Source of the DNA: Candidatus Melainabacteria bacterium
GTDB taxonomy: Bacteria; Cyanobacteriota; Vampirovibrionia; Gastranaerophilales; Gastranaerophilaceae
Reading direction: 5' to 3'
NCBI GenBank assembly: GCA_003258735.1
Contig: QHME01000006.1
Coordinates: 54,802 to 118,801, forward strand
DNA: 64,000 nt
Shown: positions 16,978 through 26,838 of the stretch, in pieces
Layout: each line of letters begins with the position of its first letter
Position numbering within the stretch: position 1 is the first letter of the stretch
Program-made: the position numbers and the translations under genes
Notes under the pieces: model-generated
What the model saw: the letters and a program-made list of their open reading frames with translations, nothing else
What the model was told of the DNA's origin: nothing
Database searches by the model: none

Positions 16978-17790
16978 CTAGATATGGTAGCCCAAATATA
17001 AGATTTGCCTTAAACTTTCAACCATGTCATCAAGTATGTTTAATGTTTCAGAATTTGGCTGAACCAGAAGTTTATTGATATTTTCTTCAAAGTTATTAGG
17101 TAAAATCTGGCAATTATCCTTTGCATATTTAACAAGCCTTTTTTCGCCCGGATGCAATAATTCATTTACTGCAAAGATAATATCAAAATAACTAGCCATA
17201 AAAGCAGAAATTCTATGGTTAATACTGACAATATCGTTTCTGTTTATTGCTTTTTCTATTTGTTCATAATATGAAGCAAAAGGTTTATCTTTAAGCAACA
17301 TCATATTTCTTTTTATTATATTTTGTTTAAGTGCATTTGGATATTTTGTTTGTATTGAATCTTGTATAGTTTTAAGCCAATTATCCTCATCATAAATAAT
17401 TTGAAAATTATTTAAAGTAAATAAAAATGCGGTTGTATAACCATTTGATGGATAATATTTAAACCAAGTATTCTCGACAATACTTTCAAACCAATTAACA
17501 TTCCAGTACATAACATCTAATTGACTATTTAATTTATCCACAAAAAATTCATCGCCTGAGCCAAAATACTCTCCACCAACTTCATATTTTGAGGAGTGTT
17601 GTTTTACGAGTTTTTCCCTGTTTTTAACTGCTATATCTTTTTCTACAAAAACGTAAACATCTATATCTGATAAATTATCAGAAGTATTGTTTGCTCCTGA
17701 GCCACCTAAAGCAACAGCTTTGACTTCAGGGAAATTTTTATATTCATCAATAATTTTATTAAAACATTCATTCATAACATCATTATACAT
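16978..17790 (-). CDS. Nucleotidyltransferase-domain protein (ANT/DUF4037-like)
   Basis: The 270-residue protein has the minimal nucleotidyltransferase motif GGSGANNTSDNLSDIDVYVF (GGS...DxD) at about residues 29-48. A later acidic residue lies in LDVMYW near residue 93, followed by an all-helical C-terminal half. This is the layout of aminoglycoside nucleotidyltransferases and DUF4037 proteins, which transfer AMP to a small molecule or protein. The substrate is unknown and a drug-resistance role should not be assumed. It lies between the left direct repeat and the transposon end. Confidence 0.72.
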   Translation of the reverse strand: MYNDVMNECFNKIIDEYKNFPEVKAVALGGSGANNTSDNLSDIDVYVFVEKDIAVKNREKLVKQHSSKYEVGGEYFGSGDEFFVDKLNSQLDVMYWNVNWFESIVENTWFKYYPSNGYTTAFLFTLNNFQIIYDEDNWLKTIQDSIQTKYPNALKQNIIKRNMMLLKDKPFASYYEQIEKAINRNDIVSINHRISAFMASYFDIIFAVNELLHPGEKRLVKYAKDNCQILPNNFEENINKLLVQPNSETLNILDDMVESLRQILYLGYHI

Positions 17791-18014
17791 AAAAATCCTT
17801 AGATAGAACTAACAAAATGTAAAAGTAGTCCCATAACAAGATATAATTAACTATGAGATGGAGATGAGTTATTCTATTAAAATTTAGTTTTAGCTATTCA
17901 TATTTTTAATTTGTCGGATTTTGAACTCACTTTTATCAAGTTGTCTCATTTTCTCTTCTAAGTCCACAGTGAATATTAATGTAAACGAACACATGAAATG
18001 ATTTCTTGTAACAC
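17791..18014. other. Non-coding DNA left of the transposon end
   Basis: This short AT-rich gap lies between the nucleotidyltransferase start and the left terminal repeat. I see no ORF with a ribosome binding site and no hairpin worth calling. No five-base duplication matches the right flank. Confidence 0.4.
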
Positions 18015-18032
18015 TTGGTTTGATTATTTAGG
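18015..18032 (+). repeat. Left terminal inverted repeat of the transposon
   Basis: TGGTTTGATTATTTAGGG; its complement matches the right-end copies. Only one clear copy is seen at this end. Confidence 0.65.
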
Positions 18033-18273
18033 GCAAAATTAATAAAAAAATATCAAATTTTAGAGAATAAATAAAAAGAAAAATTTATATTTTGCTTTTT
18101 ATTTTATAATTATTTGTATTTTGAATAATTATATAATTTCCTAAAATTGTATTATGATTGATACACGACAAGTGTTTGTATAAGAAGACAAAAAGTAACA
18201 CACAATCCTTAAAAATTTACAATAACAAAAATTTAATATTATCATGTTAAAATGTATTGTAAGGAGTGATTAG

Positions 18274-21200
18274 GTGATTAATACAAAAGATCCAACTTCA
18301 TTTATTCGCAATTTCTTAGTTAGTAGTGACATAGACTTTTTTCTTGGCTCTGGTGCATCTTTATTAGCGGGTATTCCGAGCGGACAAAATCTAGTTTGGC
18401 AATTTAAAAAAGAAATTTATTGTTCTGAAAATAATGTTTCCAGAGAACTATTTAAAGATCTGCAATCTGAACGAAATAGAACTAAATTACAGGATTACTT
18501 TGACTCTTTAGATGGATTCCCCAAAAGGGGTTCAAAAGAAGAATATTCGTTTTATTTTGAAAAATGTTATGATAATACTTCTGCAAGAAATGCATATATT
18601 CAAAAGCTCGTTGCAAATGTTGAGCCCATAAGAGGACATCTTTGTCTTGCTAATTTGTTTATTAATAATCAAGTCAAAAACATCTGGACAACAAACTTTG
18701 ATGAGTTAATTGAGGTAGGCATTAAAACATTATCACCTCAATATTCATTTAATGTTGTGTCTTCAATACAGAAAGAGAGTATCTCTCAAATAGCCAATAA
18801 CAATTTTCAAAATGTCATAAAATTGCATGGTGATTATAGATATGATTCCCTACAAAATACAGAACAGGAATTACAGAATTTAGAAAGCCAATTATCAGAT
18901 TTATTTTGCAAGAATTTAATGAATAAAGGACTCATTGTTATAGGTTATGCAGGAAATGATGACTCTGTAATGAAAGTTCTTGAGGATAATATAGATAATA
19001 AAGATTTTTTGAGTAAAGGAATATATTGGTGCAAGCCACAAAATACAACATTATCTGAACGGGCAAATGCTTTTATGGAAATGGCTTGTCAAAACAATGA
19101 GCTGTCTTGTGTAATTGATATTGATGGTTTTGATGAATTTTTAAATTTGATATACCGAAATTATGAGCATAAAAATCCTATAATTGATGAAAGATGGAAG
19201 GATTTTGATAATAGAAAAAAAGAAATTAATTTTTCTTCAGATAAAATAGCTCAAAGTTCATTAAAAATGAACACCTTTGTCTCAACAGAATTACCTTCTT
19301 GCAATGTATTTGAAACAGATATAAAAAATTGGAAAGAACTACGAACAATAATAGGTGGAAACAACGATATAATCGCAGGATTATTTAATGGAAAAGTATA
19401 TTCTTTTTCTAATAGTGATAAACTAAAAGAAATATTTAAAGGGCATATAAACTCAGAAATCACAACAGTATTTCCTGAAACCGAATTATTAAATAAAGAG
19501 AATTTCATATATTTAGGACTGCTTTATGAATTAATAAAAATCTCATTATTGCAAAATTCAAATATAAAATCTTTTGGAAGAAATAAATACTACTTTGTAG
19601 ATTCTATATTAGACCATCAGAATAAAGCTCGTTTCACATACAAAAGATACTCTGCTTTTGAAGTTCAGTTGTCGTATTTAAATGAAAAAATTTACCTATC
19701 TATAATACCAACTATTTATTTAACTAATAAAAATGGTAGTGAAGTCAATAAATTATACAAACAAGTTGAAATAAATAGCATAATGTCAAGCATATATAAT
19801 GCTGATTATGGTAAGATTCTAAAAGATTTAAATGCATTTCTTTGGATAAAAGGTAGTAATGAAATTATATTCACAAATAGTGATTTTTCTATAAAATTTA
19901 ATTTTGTATGTTTTTCATACAAATTATTATCAGGTTCAAAATATCCACAGATATCTTCTTTTAAATTTGACGAACCTGAAATGTTATTTGATGTTAATGA
20001 TATAAATCATACAAGCATAAATCAGTTAAAAGGTTTGCAAAGGTATGCACCTATTGATTATTCTTTTGAAACTGCCGAAAAATCGCCTATTAGAATTGCT
20101 ATTTTGTCTCCAAATCAACAAATAGATAATATTATAGGACATTTAAATAATCTTAATGTAAAACATTCTGCTAATACTAAAGAAATGTTTTTGCCGAATT
20201 ATGAAGGATTTTATGAAATCTATAAAAGAGCTATAAATATACCTGATAAAAACAATACGCAATTATGCAGAATGTACGATGAAACTGCAACTTCCAAAGC
20301 AAACACAGCATCTTTTGTCGATAGCATAAAATCTCAAATAGATTATTTTCAAACTCAATTATCAGATTTTGATGTTTTAGTTGTATATATACCAAAATCA
20401 TTTGCAAAATTCAGAGAAGATAGTGGATATGATCCCGATTTTAATTTGCACGATGCTATAAAACTATATGGAACCAATAAAGGTGTAAAAATTCAATTTA
20501 TAGAGGAACGCTCTCTAACTGCTTATGATAAATGCAAAGTAATGTGGGATTTATCCACCAGTTTATATGCAAAAGCATCTGGTGTTTTGTGGCATCCCGT
20601 CGTTTTGGATGATGAGACTGCTTTTGTTGGAATTAGTTATGCAAAATCTAACACAAAAGGTATATGTATAGGTTGTAGCCAATTATTTGATTCAACAGGA
20701 ACCGGAATAAGATTAATATTGAAAAAATTAGACGATCCTCAATACATTGGTAAAAACCCATATATGAAGCAAGACGAAGCAAGAATAACAATAAGCAAAT
20801 TAAGAGAAGAGTACTATAAATGCGATCCTGTTGGGAAGTTAAGAAGAATTGTTATACACAAAACTACTCCATTTACAGATCAAGAAATTGCCGGTTTTAC
20901 CGAAGCCTTAGAAGGGATTGAAGATATAGAATTATTACAAATTCAAGGATATTCCCCATATAGAGCCATAAAATATTTTATACAGGATGGAAAACCATAC
21001 CCCAACAGTTTCCCTATTGAGAGAGGCACTACAATAAAATTATCTAACGATAGCTTCTTACTTTGGACACATGGTTGTGTTACTGGTAACGACATAGGGA
21101 GGAATTGCAAATACAATTCATACTATAAGGGCAGTAGAGGTATACCAATCCCTGTTTTAGTTAAAAGGTTTTATGGCAAAGCATCAGGAGATATTCTAGT

Positions 21201-21360
21201 AAAAGAAATTCTAATGCTAACTAAAATGAATTGGAATAGTGGCGATAATCTGTATAAAAATATGCCCGTAACACTAGACTTTGCAAAGACACTTTCGAGG
21301 ATGTCTAAACAAAAAGAAGCACTATATAATAAATCGTACGACTTTAGATATTTTATGTAA
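18274..21360 (+). CDS. Single-chain SIR2-APAZ-PIWI short Argonaute (SPARSA type)
   Basis: The 1028-residue protein joins an N-terminal SIR2 domain, an APAZ-like middle (about 310-600) and MID-PIWI (about 610-1028). SIR2 marks are FFLGSGASLLAGIPSG at 23-37, TTNFDE at 139-144 (Asn141, Asp143) and KLHGDY with His185, so NAD-binding and hydrolysis residues appear intact. PIWI marks are GVLWHPV, FVGISYAKS and the C-terminal LTKMNWNSGDNL...TLDFAKTLSRM. The first catalytic Asp of slicers is Ser in VGISYA, so guide-directed cleavage is unlikely. In characterised relatives, guide/target recognition triggers NAD+ depletion and abortive defence. The start is GTG behind AAGGAG. Confidence 0.9.
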   Translation: MINTKDPTSFIRNFLVSSDIDFFLGSGASLLAGIPSGQNLVWQFKKEIYCSENNVSRELFKDLQSERNRTKLQDYFDSLDGFPKRGSKEEYSFYFEKCYDNTSARNAYIQKLVANVEPIRGHLCLANLFINNQVKNIWTTNFDELIEVGIKTLSPQYSFNVVSSIQKESISQIANNNFQNVIKLHGDYRYDSLQNTEQELQNLESQLSDLFCKNLMNKGLIVIGYAGNDDSVMKVLEDNIDNKDFLSKGIYWCKPQNTTLSERANAFMEMACQNNELSCVIDIDGFDEFLNLIYRNYEHKNPIIDERWKDFDNRKKEINFSSDKIAQSSLKMNTFVSTELPSCNVFETDIKNWKELRTIIGGNNDIIAGLFNGKVYSFSNSDKLKEIFKGHINSEITTVFPETELLNKENFIYLGLLYELIKISLLQNSNIKSFGRNKYYFVDSILDHQNKARFTYKRYSAFEVQLSYLNEKIYLSIIPTIYLTNKNGSEVNKLYKQVEINSIMSSIYNADYGKILKDLNAFLWIKGSNEIIFTNSDFSIKFNFVCFSYKLLSGSKYPQISSFKFDEPEMLFDVNDINHTSINQLKGLQRYAPIDYSFETAEKSPIRIAILSPNQQIDNIIGHLNNLNVKHSANTKEMFLPNYEGFYEIYKRAINIPDKNNTQLCRMYDETATSKANTASFVDSIKSQIDYFQTQLSDFDVLVVYIPKSFAKFREDSGYDPDFNLHDAIKLYGTNKGVKIQFIEERSLTAYDKCKVMWDLSTSLYAKASGVLWHPVVLDDETAFVGISYAKSNTKGICIGCSQLFDSTGTGIRLILKKLDDPQYIGKNPYMKQDEARITISKLREEYYKCDPVGKLRRIVIHKTTPFTDQEIAGFTEALEGIEDIELLQIQGYSPYRAIKYFIQDGKPYPNSFPIERGTTIKLSNDSFLLWTHGCVTGNDIGRNCKYNSYYKGSRGIPIPVLVKRFYGKASGDILVKEILMLTKMNWNSGDNLYKNMPVTLDFAKTLSRMSKQKEALYNKSYDFRYFM

Positions 21361-21472
21361 ATATCTTCCTCTGCTTTGTCATACATATGTGCAATAATCA
21401 AATTATATCAGGTTTGTTACACAACGATATATTACGTATTTTCATGCTAATATAGAAGGAAAAGGGATTAAA

Positions 21473-23200
21473 ATGAGTTTAAGTGCAAATGTAAATGAAA
21501 AAGCCAATTTGATTTGGGCAATAGCGGACAAATTAACAGGGGTCTATAAGCCTCACGAATATGGAAAAGTTATTTTACCTTTAACTGTAATAAGAAGATT
21601 TGACTGCATTTTAGCAGATACAAAACAAGCAGTATTAGATAAGCATAATTCTATGGCTGAAGATTTTCCGATGCGCGAACAATTTTTAAAGAAAACATCA
21701 GGTTATGAGTTTTATAATACAAGCAAATACACATTTGAAAGTTTATTAGATGATGCAAACAATATAGAAGCAAACTTCAAAAATTATTTAAACGGTTTTT
21801 CTGCAAATGTTAGACAAATTATAGATAAATTTGAGTTCAATAATGAAATAACAAAACTTGCAGATAAAAACTTACTTTACATAGTTATTCAAGAATTTAC
21901 GACTCCAAAGGCAGATTTACACCCGAATAAAATTTCTAATCTCGAAATGGGTTATATCTTTGAAGAAATTATTCGTAGATTTTCAGAAGCACATAATGAA
22001 GATGCCGGACAGCACTATACTCCAAGAGAAGTTATTGAACTCATGGTAAATATCTTGTTTACTAATGATAATGACATTTTGACAAATAATGTAGCTAAAA
22101 CCATTTATGACCCTGCTTGTGGTACTGGTGGTATGTTATCTGTTGCAGAAGATTATTTGAAAAAGTTAAACAGTTCTGCAACGTTGTTACCGTTCGGACA
22201 GGAAATTAATGACGAAACCTTTGCTATTTGTAAAGCAGATATGCTTATTAAAGGAAATGATGCAGACAAAATCAGAAACGGCAATACTTTATCAGATGAT
22301 AATTTTAAAGGTGAAACTTTTGATTATATCCTTTCAAATCCGCCATTTGGCAGAGAATGGAAGAACGATAAAAAAGCTGTTGAAGATGAAGCTAAATTAG
22401 GAGCGGGTGGCAGATTTGGTGCAGGGCTTCCGGCAGTTGGTGACGGTCAAATGCTATTCCTGCAAACTGCTATTGCAAAGATGAAAGACAGTTCACAAGG
22501 TGGAAGTAAAATTGCTATTATTCATAATGGCTCACCATTATTTACAGGTGATGCAGGCTCAGGTCCGTCTGAAATAAGAAAGTATATTCTTGAACACGAT
22601 ATGCTTGAAGCAATTATTGCTCTACCCAATGATATTTTCTACAATACGGGTATTGCAACATATATTTGGGTATTATCAAACAAGAAAGAAAAACGCAGAA
22701 AAGGTAAGGTTCAACTGATTAACGCAAACGGTATGTTTGAAAAACGTAGAAAATCACTTGGGAACAAGAGAAATGACATACCAAAACATTATATTGATGA
22801 GATTACTCAAATTTATGCTGATTTTACAGAGAATGAAGTAAGTAAAATCTTTGATAATGAAGATTTTGGGTATTCTAAGATTGTTGTCGAAAGACCTGAA
22901 AAAGACGAAAACGGTAATCCTGTATTAAAAGGCGGTAAGCCTGTCCCTAATACAAACTTGCGTGATACTGAAAATGTACCGCTTAAAGAAGATATTGGCG
23001 AATATTTTAAAAGGGAAGTTTTACCATATGCACCAGATGCATGGATAGAAGAAAAGAAAACAAAAGTTGGTTATGAAATACCTTTTACAAGGTATTTTTA
23101 TAAATATGTACCGCCAAAACCGTCAGAAGATATTATGAATGAAATAAAAGAACTTGAAAAATCTCTTGACGGAGTATTAGAGGGAATATTTAATGACTGA
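21473..23200 (+). CDS. hsdM: Type I restriction-modification methyltransferase subunit
   Basis: The 575-residue protein has the HsdM N-terminal helical domain and the N6-adenine methylase core, with SAM motif DPACGTGGM at 213-221 and catalytic NPPF at 289-292. It would methylate adenine in the bipartite site read by HsdS and also forms part of the restriction complex with HsdR. AGGAAAAGGG precedes the ATG. It overlaps the next gene by eight bases and opens the operon. Its length is slightly above the usual 500-540, due to a C-terminal extension with an ENGNPVLKGGKPVPN insert. Confidence 0.93.
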   Translation: MSLSANVNEKANLIWAIADKLTGVYKPHEYGKVILPLTVIRRFDCILADTKQAVLDKHNSMAEDFPMREQFLKKTSGYEFYNTSKYTFESLLDDANNIEANFKNYLNGFSANVRQIIDKFEFNNEITKLADKNLLYIVIQEFTTPKADLHPNKISNLEMGYIFEEIIRRFSEAHNEDAGQHYTPREVIELMVNILFTNDNDILTNNVAKTIYDPACGTGGMLSVAEDYLKKLNSSATLLPFGQEINDETFAICKADMLIKGNDADKIRNGNTLSDDNFKGETFDYILSNPPFGREWKNDKKAVEDEAKLGAGGRFGAGLPAVGDGQMLFLQTAIAKMKDSSQGGSKIAIIHNGSPLFTGDAGSGPSEIRKYILEHDMLEAIIALPNDIFYNTGIATYIWVLSNKKEKRRKGKVQLINANGMFEKRRKSLGNKRNDIPKHYIDEITQIYADFTENEVSKIFDNEDFGYSKIVVERPEKDENGNPVLKGGKPVPNTNLRDTENVPLKEDIGEYFKREVLPYAPDAWIEEKKTKVGYEIPFTRYFYKYVPPKPSEDIMNEIKELEKSLDGVLEGIFND

Positions 23201-24197
23201 TAAAGGCAACAAAGGTGAAATTGTTATATATAAAAATGAGAATGGAAACATTTCATTTGAAGCGAAGTTAGAAGATGAAACAATTTGGCTAACTCAGGAT
23301 ATGATGGCTAAATTGTTTGAAACTACTTCTCAAAATATTACTATGCACATAAAAAATATTTATGAGGAAGAGGAGTTAGAACAAATTTCAACTTGTAAGG
23401 ATTTCTTACAAGTTCGAAAAGAAGGTAAGAGAGCGGTTTCCCGTAAACTTGCTTTCTATAATCTTGATATGATACTTTCTGTCGGTTATAGAATTAAATC
23501 TAAAACGGCTACACAGTTTCGTAAATGGGCGACAACTGTTTTAAAAGAATATATGACAAAAGGTTATGCAATAAATGAACATAAACTAAAACAGGAACAA
23601 GACAAGGTTAAAACTCTGCAAGATACGATAAAACTTCTTTCAAGGAGTTTAGAATATCAGGTTCAATCCTTAGACGAAGCAAAAGATGTTGCAAAACTTA
23701 TGGATAATTTTGCAGGTGGACTTGATTTATTGGATAATTACGACCACAAAAAACTTGATTCTAAAGGAGTTACAACAAAAGAAGCAGTAAAAATTGAAGA
23801 ACAGGAGTTTTTGACTGTTATTGATAAAATGAAATCCGAGTTTGCATCAGACGTTTTCGCAACTCCAAAGGATGAGAGTTTTTCAAGTTCGGTTAATCAG
23901 ATTTATCAAACCTTTGACGGAAAAGAGCTTTATCCGACATTAGAAGAAAAAGCCGCAACGCTTTTATATCTGATAGTAAAAAATCACAGTTTCGCAGACG
24001 GTAACAAACGTATCGGTGCAAGTTGTTTCTTGTATTTCTTGAATAGAAACAATATGCTCTACAGAAACGATAAACCGATAATAGATAATTCAACCTTGTT
24101 TGCTCTGACACTCTTGATAGCAACATCAAAACCTGAAGAAATGGAAACAGTAAAACAGATTGTTTTGAGTATTCTGAATAGAGGAGGGGAACGGTAA
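23193..24197 (+). CDS. RhuM-type N-terminus fused to a Fic/Doc domain
   Basis: The 334-residue protein starts with a RhuM/virulence-protein domain (IWLTQDMMAKLFETTSQNITMHI, then AVSRKLAFYNLDMILSVGYRI). It continues through a coiled-coil-like linker (130-165) and ends in a Fic/Doc domain with HSFADGNKR at 265-273. That motif keeps the catalytic His and the phosphate-binding GNKR of Doc-like proteins, so AMP or phosphate transfer to a target protein is possible. It sits between hsdM and the other restriction genes, as RhuM genes often do, and may modulate the system or act if it fails. Confidence 0.85.
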   Translation: MTDKGNKGEIVIYKNENGNISFEAKLEDETIWLTQDMMAKLFETTSQNITMHIKNIYEEEELEQISTCKDFLQVRKEGKRAVSRKLAFYNLDMILSVGYRIKSKTATQFRKWATTVLKEYMTKGYAINEHKLKQEQDKVKTLQDTIKLLSRSLEYQVQSLDEAKDVAKLMDNFAGGLDLLDNYDHKKLDSKGVTTKEAVKIEEQEFLTVIDKMKSEFASDVFATPKDESFSSSVNQIYQTFDGKELYPTLEEKAATLLYLIVKNHSFADGNKRIGASCFLYFLNRNNMLYRNDKPIIDNSTLFALTLLIATSKPEEMETVKQIVLSILNRGGER

Positions 24198-25523
24198 ATG
24201 TTTACAATAGAAGATCTAATAGAAAAAATATATGAACCAAAAACAAAAGAATTATTTAGAGATGTTTATACGTCTTATACTCAAGGACAGTATAGAGCCA
24301 CTGTTGTTATGCTTTGGACAGTTGTAATTTGTGATTTTATATATAAACTGCAATATTTAAAAGACATTTATAATGATGCAACAGCAATCGACATATTAGA
24401 AAAAATAGCGGATAAACAGAAAAAAAATCCTAAAAACCCAGAATGGGAGAATTTCCTTATTGATACAATTTTTGAAAGAACAAATTTTATAGATGAAATA
24501 GAAAAAGAAAATTTAAACTATTTACAAAAACAGCGTAATTTATGTGCACACCCGATTATTACAAATGAAAATATTTTATTTAAACCGACAAAAGAACTAA
24601 CACGCTCCCTAATAAGAATAGCATTGGATTCGGTACTGTTAAAATCAACATTATTATCAAAAAGGTATGTTGATACTATATTAGAAGATTTGGAAAAAAG
24701 AATTGATGACTTTTTCCCTTGGGATGATAATTTTGAGAGGTATTGTCAAAATAGGTATTTGAATCATTTAAATAAAAATCAAATCTTGAAGCTATTTAAA
24801 TTATTATGGAGGATGACTTTCTCTCCACATAATGATAGAGAAGAACAAAACTCATTTACAAATTTACAACTATTAAAATTTATATTCAAAAAATATAAAT
24901 CACAATGTATTGATTATATGAGACAAGATATTGAAGCGTACTCATATGATAAATCTAATAACAAGGCAAAGGAATATTTTAATGGCTTTATAATCGAAAA
25001 TTATAACATGTATTCACATTTATCTGAACAAACAAAAGCATTATTTGAATCTGAAATTAGACAATTCCCTAGTGACATGCCATATTTCTTTATTTCGCAA
25101 AAAACTTTTGAAGAATACTTAAGAGGGTTAAATGAAGAATTTAACAATCGTTTAGAAACTATCGGAAAACATTCAATTTGGCTTCCCGCAATTAATTTAC
25201 GTAATCAAGCAAAAGAGAGAGAATTAGAAAATATGCTTTATAGCATGTATATTAATTGGTATGCAAGTAGTATTAACTATAATGAGGCAGATATATTATT
25301 TGATGAGTTAATAAAGAACAACCTTAAAGAATTTTCATTGGAACAAATTATAGAACTCATAAAATTTTCTTCAAAAAATAGTCAGACATATAATAGGGGG
25401 AAGGCAACACAAGACCATAAATATATTATCCAAAGATATCTTAAATTAGATGGTGATTATGATAATATTCATAATACCCCATTTGAAGATTTATATATTG
25501 AATTAGGGGGGTGTCCATTTTAA
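24198..25523 (+). CDS. Unknown protein with a HEPN-like RNase motif inside the restriction operon
   Basis: I recognise no named family. The N-terminal 130 residues are helical and contain KQRNLCAHP, giving Arg113-x4-His118, with Asn after the Arg. This is the RNxxxH signature of HEPN ribonucleases. The remaining 300 residues are mostly helical with no known motif. The gene starts on the base after the Fic stop (GAGGGG before ATG) and its stop overlaps hsdS, so it is an integral operon member. By analogy with PrrC/RloC-type companions of type I systems, a back-up toxin role is plausible, but it rests on one motif and location. Confidence 0.6.
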   Translation: MFTIEDLIEKIYEPKTKELFRDVYTSYTQGQYRATVVMLWTVVICDFIYKLQYLKDIYNDATAIDILEKIADKQKKNPKNPEWENFLIDTIFERTNFIDEIEKENLNYLQKQRNLCAHPIITNENILFKPTKELTRSLIRIALDSVLLKSTLLSKRYVDTILEDLEKRIDDFFPWDDNFERYCQNRYLNHLNKNQILKLFKLLWRMTFSPHNDREEQNSFTNLQLLKFIFKKYKSQCIDYMRQDIEAYSYDKSNNKAKEYFNGFIIENYNMYSHLSEQTKALFESEIRQFPSDMPYFFISQKTFEEYLRGLNEEFNNRLETIGKHSIWLPAINLRNQAKERELENMLYSMYINWYASSINYNEADILFDELIKNNLKEFSLEQIIELIKFSSKNSQTYNRGKATQDHKYIIQRYLKLDGDYDNIHNTPFEDLYIELGGCPF

Positions 25524-26836
25524 TGCTACAAAGTGAAACTGTTAAAAAATACGATACATATAAAGATAGTGGGATTGAGTGGATTGGTGAAATCCCGCAA
25601 GAATGGACAGTTGGTAATTTAAAAAGGTTAACCGATTTTATAAAGAACGGTACCTCCGCTACACAAGTTGAGAATGAAACAGAATATAAAGTTAGCCGAA
25701 TTGAAACCATATCAACTGGAGAAATAAATTATTCTAAGACTGGATATGTACAGTATTTTGATAATATTGATGATTATAAACTGAATAGCAATGACATATT
25801 GTTCTCTAATATAAATAGTCTCGAGATGGTAGGAAATGTTGCAATTTATGATAATAAAGAATCATTGTATAGTGGAATGAATTTATTGAGAATCTCTGTA
25901 AATAAAAACTGTTGTCCAAAATGGTTATTTTATGTTCTCAAAAATTCATATTTTAAAGAACAAGTGAAAGCAAATGCAAAGCACGCAATTAATCAAGTAA
26001 GTATTAGTGTTGGTAGGTTATCTCAAATACCTATTATTATTCCGATAAAAGACGAACAACAGCAGATTGCGGATTATTTGGATAAAAAGTGTGGGGAGAT
26101 TGATAAGGTTGTTGAAACGGAAAAGTCGGTTATTGAAAAGTTAAAAGAGTATAAGCAATCAATAATTACCGAAGCCGTAACAAAAGGTTTAGACAAATCC
26201 GTTCCATTAAAAGATAGCGGTATAGAATGGATAGGCAAAATCCCTCAACATTGGGATGTTTGTAAATTGTTAAAATTATACAAAGAAAGAAAATGTAAAA
26301 ATAAAGGGAATATAGAAACAAATGTATTGTCGTTAAGTTATGGTAATATTAAAAAACGTAATGTTAAAAATAATATGGGCTTGTTGCCAGAAAGCTTTGA
26401 AACATATAACATTATTATTCCAAATAATATTGTTTTACGACTTACGGATTTACAAAATGATCATAAGAGTTTAAGATGTGGTCTTGTAAAAGAACAAGGT
26501 ATTATTACTTCTGCATATGTAACATTAGAAAAAAAGATTGATAGAATATCATCTAATTACTATTACAGACTGCTTTATACTTTTGACATAATGAAAGGCT
26601 TTTACGGAATGGGAGATGGAGTAAGACAAAATTTGAAGTATGACGGAGAACTTTGTAATTTACTAGTTGTTAAACCTCCTTTTGAAGAACAACAGCAAAT
26701 TGCGAAATATCTTGATAATAAATGTTCTGAAATAGACAAAGCGATAGCAGATAAGGAACAAGTTATAGAAAAATTCACCGAATACAAAAAATCCCTAATC
26801 TACGAATGCGTAACAGGCAAAAGAAAGGTAGTTTAA
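25523..26836 (+). CDS. hsdS: Type I restriction specificity subunit
   Basis: The 437-residue protein has two target-recognition domains, each opened by DSGIEWIGxIPxxW (near residues 14 and 232) and closed by a conserved helix (QQQIADYLDKKCGEIDKVVETEK and QQQIAKYLDNKCSEIDKAIADKE). This two-fold arrangement is that of a complete HsdS reading a bipartite sequence. The ATG at 25523 overlaps the upstream stop as TAATG, behind a G run; a GTG at 25511 is possible. The recognised DNA sequence cannot be deduced. Confidence 0.92.
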   Translation: MLQSETVKKYDTYKDSGIEWIGEIPQEWTVGNLKRLTDFIKNGTSATQVENETEYKVSRIETISTGEINYSKTGYVQYFDNIDDYKLNSNDILFSNINSLEMVGNVAIYDNKESLYSGMNLLRISVNKNCCPKWLFYVLKNSYFKEQVKANAKHAINQVSISVGRLSQIPIIIPIKDEQQQIADYLDKKCGEIDKVVETEKSVIEKLKEYKQSIITEAVTKGLDKSVPLKDSGIEWIGKIPQHWDVCKLLKLYKERKCKNKGNIETNVLSLSYGNIKKRNVKNNMGLLPESFETYNIIIPNNIVLRLTDLQNDHKSLRCGLVKEQGIITSAYVTLEKKIDRISSNYYYRLLYTFDIMKGFYGMGDGVRQNLKYDGELCNLLVVKPPFEEQQQIAKYLDNKCSEIDKAIADKEQVIEKFTEYKKSLIYECVTGKRKVV

Positions 26837-26838
26837 TT

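Noticed and set aside
16978..17790. Aminoglycoside resistance gene
   Set aside because: Only the general nucleotidyltransferase motif is present. Close similarity to a proven resistance enzyme cannot be shown from sequence alone.
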